Below, piece after piece: positions 59,727-64,000 of a DNA stretch of 64,000 bases. Both the position numbers and the translations under genes were made by a program. The stretch lies in NCBI GenBank assembly GCA_037349105.1, contig JAYJMM010000096.1:1-64000 (forward strand). The letters are read 5' to 3'. This DNA is from Limnomonas spitsbergensis. Its lineage: Eukaryota; Chlorophyta; Chlorophyceae; Chlamydomonadales. Under the pieces are notes generated by a model. The model was not told the DNA's origin. It worked only from the letters and a program-made list of their open reading frames with translations, and made no database searches. Position 1 is the stretch's first letter. Each line of letters begins with the position of its first letter.

Positions 59727-60062
59727 TTGGTCGGCGGTCGCTTAAATGACGAAGCCAGTGAGCTGCTCAGATTCGGCTCGCGGATCACACACAGAGCGCT
59801 GCCTGCCGCAGACGTAGACGCACGGCGCACGCTCGTCCCCGCAGTTGCCACTGGGCAAGCGGCAGCAGGTCGACCGCTCTGCGGCCGCTGCGGGCCCGCC
59901 AAGCGGGGCGAGCTGCTACCGGGAGCAGTCCCTGCAGGGCGGCTGGGCGGGGCGGACGGCGGCCGCATTGCTGCGCGCTGCTCGGCGCGTCTCTCTCGCG
60001 CATCCCTGACAGAGGAGAATGAGAGGCGGGTTGAACGAAGCAATTCACAGGACGAGCAATGA
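59727..60062. other. GC-rich open stretch, coding status unclear
   Basis: Both strands are open for more than 85 codons here. The minus frame reads Ala/Arg/Ser/Pro-rich sequence (RERRAEQRAAMRPPSAPPSR) after a possible acceptor CCTCTGTCAG. The GC-richness resembles the exons of the neighbouring gene, but there is no domain and no partner exon could be placed, so it is not called as a gene. Confidence 0.3.
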
Positions 60063-60180
60063 GTGTTGGGGGGGTAAGGGACGAAAGGGGGGTGTAGGGG
60101 GGTTAAAGGACGAAAGGGGTGTGTAAGGGGGGGGAAAGGACGAAAAGGGGGTGAGGGAGGGGATGGTGCGTGGGTGAGGG
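60062..60180. repeat. G-rich tandem repeat, about 35-bp unit
   Basis: Three to four copies of GGACGAAAGGGG(G)TGTA(A)GGGGGG. Runs of four to eight Gs give strong G-quadruplex potential on the plus strand. Confidence 0.8.
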
Positions 60181-60689
60181 AAGAGGTGTATACCCTACAT
60201 CTCATGCAGCCACGCCCCATGCCCCATGCCCTAAATCTTTGTTATGCCTCAATGTCCTATCATCCCATGCCATTCGTCCCGAGCCTCAAGCGAGCGAATC
60301 TATACGCTGTATCCCCTCTCCATTTTGCCCCCTTTCCCTTTGCCCACCTGCCCTCAGGACCCCACCCCTTCACCCCCCCCCCTATTGCCCCACCTTTCCT
60401 TTGCACCCTCCCTTTTATCCCACCACTTTAGACCCCCACTTCTTCACTCCTCTCTCTCAAACCCTATCTTTTGTCCCTTTCCCTCAACCCCGTGGACATC
60501 TCCCATAGCCCGTCTCCCCTTTGAACCTCGCCCATGTGCCCCTCCTTGCCCCTCATTCACTTGGTGCCTCTGCGACACTGCCCCCCGCTCCCGAATTCCC
60601 AGGGCGCACTCCAGCCTGTTTATGCCTCTGCCTCACACTCCTCGGACTCGCCAAGAGGGAAGAATATACAATGGAGCCCACATGGGCGA
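60181..60689. other. Pyrimidine-rich intergenic sequence, no gene
   Basis: C/T-rich on the plus strand (CCCCACCCCTTCACCCCCCC and similar). Frames are open because of composition only. Confidence 0.55.
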
Positions 60690-61375
60690 TTTGCAACCAG
60701 CCCTCCATGCAAAACAAACATGCGACCAATGCCATGCAACAGGCCCTCCATGCCATGCAACAGGCCCTCCATGCCATGCAACAGGTCCTTCATGCCATGC
60801 AACACGCCCTCCGAGTAATGCAACAGGCCCTCCATGCCATGCAACAGGCCCTCCATGCCATGCAACAGGCCCTCCAAGCTATTTAACAGGCCCTCCATGC
60901 CATGCAACAGGCCCTCCATGCCATGCAACAGGCCCATCATGCCATGCAACAGGCCCTCCAAGCCATGCAACAGGCCCTCCATGCCATGCAACAGGCCCTC
61001 CATACCATGCAACAGGCCCTCCATGCCATGCAACAGGCCCTTCATGCCATGCCACAGGCCCTCCATGCCATGCAACAGCCCCTTCATGCCATGCAACAGG
61101 CCCTCCAAGCCATTCAACAGGCCCTCCATGCCATGCAACAGGCCCTCCATGCCATGCAACAGGCCCTCCATGCCATGCAACAGGCCCTCCATGCCATGCA
61201 ACAGGCCCATCATGCCATGCAACAAGCCCTCCAAGCCATGCAACAGGCCCTCCATGCCATGCAACAGGCCCTCCATACCATGCAACAGGCCCTCCATGCC
61301 ATGCAACAGGCCCTTCATGCCATGCCACAGGCCCTCCAAGCCATGCAACAGGCCCTTCATGCAAAGCAACATGCT
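60690..61375. repeat. 21-bp minisatellite, about 32 copies
   Basis: Unit CAACAGGCCCTCCATGCCAT plus G. Variant units (CCCATCATGCC, then CCAAGCC, CCATACC, CCTTCATGCCATGCCAC) recur in the same order 273 bp apart (60931/61204; 61041/61314), showing a 13-unit segmental duplication. One plus frame reads the heptad MQQALHA, interrupted by TAA at 60884-60886. Two other long frames are open on the plus and minus strands. No coding role is shown. Confidence 0.95.
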
Positions 61376-61446
61376 TCTGTACATCACAACTGCCCCGCAT
61401 GCAGCATATGCCCTGTATAGACGACCGGGAGTGGTTTGAATTAGGC

Positions 61447-61695
61447 TCAGTAGGTCTGATGGCTTCCAGCTCCCTCCAACTTCTCCAGGTTGTTCATCGA
61501 TGGAAGACCCTCGAGGCGTCGTACCATGTGCGCAGGACTGAACCACTCACAGGTATCCCTCGACCTGGCGACCAAATATGTTCGCCATGCTGACCTGACA
61601 CTGAGCATTTCCTCCTCCTTGTGCGTCGCTGAGACGGGCCTGTAGTCCGTAGAACCATAGAGCGAAGCGGCAGAGGGTCTAGATGGTTCTCGCAT
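61447..61695 (-). CDS. Possible small protein or exon, 82 aa, unknown
   Basis: ATG at 61695 (MREPSRPSAASLYGSTDYRP) to TGA, 82 codons. Composition is balanced and not repeat-derived, with segments LSVRSAWRTYLVARSRDTCE and SPAHMVRRLEGLPSM. No domain recognised and no supporting promoter or splice partner. It could be a chance frame, a micro-gene, or part of a decayed gene. Confidence 0.25.
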   Translation of the reverse strand: MREPSRPSAASLYGSTDYRPVSATHKEEEMLSVRSAWRTYLVARSRDTCEWFSPAHMVRRLEGLPSMNNLEKLEGAGSHQTY

Positions 61696-61703
61696 CTCTG
61701 CAA

Positions 61704-62813
61704 TTATACACTATGAGGTCGAAGATTTGGTTCGTATAGATGAAATACGCAGAGGATTGAGGGAAACGAGATTGTCGCGTTAAGCGCAGTCTCGTCGCGA
61801 CGTTTAACGCGCTGCAACTCGGGGGTGAGAAGCAAAATTTATTTAAAACATGCTAGTAGCGCTAATAGCAGGGCCGCACTGTCATTTTCGAGAACCGCTT
61901 TTGCGACGCGGGCTTTCTGGCAGGTGTGTGATGTGCGCAACCGCGGGTGCAACCGGTCGAAACATTACCAACTGAACATGAGCGCGACTCTTTCCCAGCT
62001 GCCGTACACAGCTCAGTCGACTGGCGACTGCATTCTGAACTCCGAGCGTGACAATATCTCAGCCATTGATCAGCATTGCATACCGCAAGGGAGAGAAGTG
62101 GGCGGGATTCATACCCGTTGGCGTGAACGGAGGTGAGGCAGCTGCATCTGTGTGAGAAGAATGGTGGACCAAGAAGTGTGACGAAGTCCTGACGTCGCGC
62201 CGAAACGGTACGAGTCTGCGACGACGACAAGCCACTGCGTTCCAAAGCTCCTGCATCGAGACTTCCGAGTTAAAACCAGGATCTGATTTCCGTCACTTGA
62301 CCTGCCTGTCGTCCGGGCGCGGCGCCACCGCTCAGGCCACCACAGCAGCATGGCACCTCCAACAGCCAATGCTGCATGGCGCACCCTAAGGAGACCAAAC
62401 ACGCACGTAATAACGATCGGAAGGCAGCCAAATCCCAGGGATATCTCTGCCACTGCATTTCCCTGGCACATCACTAGCAGAAAGGTGCGATGCTGCATGG
62501 TGCTTGATGCATGGCGGAGCGCATGAGGGCGAATAGCATTCAACGCATTTAAACTTGCATGCCTTGGTGTGTGTCATCTTGAAATACTACCGCCATACAC
62601 TGCACCATAAGGCCTGTGCGCTCTCACACATGCATGCGTAAAGCACATGAGTGGCATGCCCACATCCATGCACCAGGGTGTGGTTCAGTGGCATGAGGCT
62701 GCAATTGGAGGCTACACGCATGACCAAGAAAGAGACCAGCAGAAACTTGAGGCTAAATGCTGACCAAGAGATAGACCAACAGAAAATCAGGGAGGACATC
62801 CGATAATCTGGGA
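61704..62813. other. Intergenic; no gene recognised
   Basis: A GC-rich hairpin-like stretch (GTCGCGTTAAGCGCAG and GACGTTTAACGCGCTG, about 61772-61815) and several short overlapping open frames on the minus strand, none with a domain. Confidence 0.5.
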
Positions 62814-62819
62814 TATAAT
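62814..62819 (+). promoter_or_regulatory. Candidate TATA-like element for the TcdA-like gene
   Basis: GATATAATTAAAG lies about 160 bp upstream of the first in-frame ATG of the plus-strand gene. Weak, sequence-only call. Confidence 0.25.
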
Positions 62820-62980
62820 TAAAGAATCGGAGAGACTCTTTGCCTCCTTGCTTCAGGCACGAGTTTTATGACGCATATAGGCCTTGCACAACCTGAACCC
62901 TCAACCTCGAACCCTTAAACATAGCTGTCATACCGGATCTGTTCCCTGCGTGTGCCCTGCAGAGGTTATCCGCCGTCCGG

Positions 62981-63750
62981 ATGGGGCACGGGGATAAGTT
63001 TTTGTCATTGGGGCATGAGCGAGTGAACCTAGACCAGACGCTCATAGCCCAAACTGCCGGAGCAAGTCAAGATATCGGTGTTCTACCAGCTGCTGCTAGA
63101 ACTGCTGCTGCTACTACTGCTGCTGCTTCTGCTTCTGCTGCGACAAATGCCACTACTGCTGCTGCTGCTAAACATAATAATCGCACTTTGACAATTTCTG
63201 CAACTGTGAGCGGAGACCCCTCCTTGACATATTCTTCGCCACCTGATGTCATTGACGGTGGCGAGCTCGTCTCATCTCTGCCCAATAGCAGCAGCAGCAG
63301 CAGCAGTAGGGGTGAAGAGCCAATTTCTTCTTCACTAAGCAGCAGCAGCATCGACACTAGCAGCAGCAACACCAGCAGCAGCAGCAGGGGGGATGAGTTA
63401 GTTCCTTCTTTACTAAAGAGCAGCAGCAGGGGGGATGAGTTAGTTCCTTCTTTACTAAAGAGCAGCAGCAGCAGCAGTAGCAGCAGCAACAGCAGCATGG
63501 GGGGAGAGTTAATGTCCTCTTCCCTGGGTAGCAGCCGCAGCGTAGGGGAGGAGGCAGAGGCAGGGGAGGAGGAGGAGGAGGAGGAGGTGGAGGAGGAGAA
63601 GGAAGAGGAGGAGGATACTGCCTCTCCGGCGTGGTTGCAACGCACGCAGCTGCTGGTTGGGGACGAAGGCATCCGGAAACTGCAGCAGAGCCGCGTGTTG
63701 CTGGTGGGGCTAGGAGGGGTCGGCTCATTCGCTGCGGAGTTCCTAGTCAG
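62981..63750 (+). CDS. TcdA-type E1-like enzyme (tRNA t6A dehydratase family), first coding exon, partial gene
   Basis: Open frame of 256 codons plus two bases from ATG at 62981; the frame is also open upstream to a TGA near 62890, so an earlier exon is possible. Residues about 1-215 are low complexity: Ala/Thr-rich (36-65), Ser-rich runs, a 14-residue direct repeat RGDELVPSLLKSSS (42 bp, at 63386 and 63428), then an acidic Glu run. The conserved part begins WLQRTQLLVGDEGIRKL and reaches the nucleotide-binding loop VLLVGLGGVGSFAAEFLVR, the form seen in TcdA/CsdL (RT..L.G....L, GLGGVGS..AE.L.R) rather than ThiF/MoeB (GAGGLG). TcdA uses ATP to cyclise threonylcarbamoyladenosine at position 37 of ANN-decoding tRNAs. 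The catalytic half lies beyond the window. The long N-terminus may carry an organelle signal; this is inference. Confidence 0.8.
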
Positions 63751-64000
63751 GTGTGCGGGAGGAGGGGATGGTAGGGGTCGGCTCATTCACTGTGGATTTC
63801 CAAGTCAGGTGTGCGGGAGGAGGGGTTGGAAGGGGTCGGATCATTCACTGTGGAGTTCCAAGTCAGGTGTGCGGGAGGAGGGGCTAGGAGGGGTCGGCTC
63901 ATTTGCTGCGGAATTCCAAGTCAGGTGTGCGGGAGGAGGGGTTGGAAGGGGTCGGATCATTCACTGTGGAGTTCCAAGTCAGGTGTGCGGGAGGAGGGGT
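63693..64000 (+). repeat. 58-bp tandem copies of the TcdA-like exon 3' edge and donor
   Basis: The exon end (GGGGTCGGCTCATTCGCTGC) and its donor GTCAG|GTGTGCGGG are followed by copies every 58 bp. Donors fall at 63750, 63808, 63866, 63924 and 63982, and the array runs off the window. Copies alternate between two variants (GTCGGCTCATT and GTCGGATCATT), so the last four are two 116-bp dimers. Confidence 0.92.

Noticed and set aside
60244..61593. 449-codon plus-strand frame with HATGPPC repeats, and a 308-codon minus frame with GLLHGME repeats
   Set aside because: Both are by-products of the 21-bp minisatellite and pyrimidine-rich flanks; neither has a recognisable domain.

Overview
This looks like a nuclear segment from a green alga, probably in or near the Chlamydomonadales. 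The evidence is GC-rich exons with consensus GT-AG splice sites, many short repeat-filled introns, stretches of CCCTAAA-type repeat, and no bacterial operon structure. The assignment is inferred from gene style; I could not search a database.

Layout. Positions 1-36239 are one continuous array of the hexanucleotide CCGATG (about 6,000 copies), including a 22,030-bp stretch (9781-31810) with no visible interruption. Positions 36240-38600 hold no recognisable gene. From 38614 to 57658 on the minus strand runs one gene that I assembled exon by exon. Its 13 upstream exons join in a single open frame (2373 bp, 791 codons). They encode a low-complexity N-terminus (231 aa), nine leucine-rich repeats, a glycine-rich linker with a CxxC, and a long coiled coil. 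A 103-bp tandem array follows whose unit has the form of a 48-bp in-frame mini-exon plus a 55-bp mini-intron, and after it comes a candidate exon 14. Positions 57700-62900 are intergenic, with a TATA-like box, two families of inverted-repeat elements and a 21-bp minisatellite. From 62981 to the window end, on the plus strand, is the first coding exon of a gene for a TcdA-type E1-like enzyme (tRNA threonylcarbamoyladenosine dehydratase family), cut off by the window.

The most unusual observation is a pattern. Around at least ten exons of the LRR gene, and at the first splice donor of the TcdA-like gene, the flanking intron contains 1 to 17 tandem copies of the edge of that same exon together with its splice site. 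Units are usually 100-125 bp, and 58 bp in the TcdA-like gene. In the 103-bp array the process has produced units that look like complete exon+intron modules of 16 codons. The pattern also guided the gene model: the missing exon 12 (41631-41701) was found next to its own degenerate copies and has exactly the length and phase needed to join exons 11 and 13. I know of no named system that matches this. The AGGT tandem-duplication model of intron origin is the closest established idea.

Other arrays fill the remaining introns: 53 bp x about 35 in intron 10, 29 bp x about 64 in intron 2, 16 bp in intron 8 and a CCCTAAA-type array in intron 6. The window as a whole records very active local tandem amplification.
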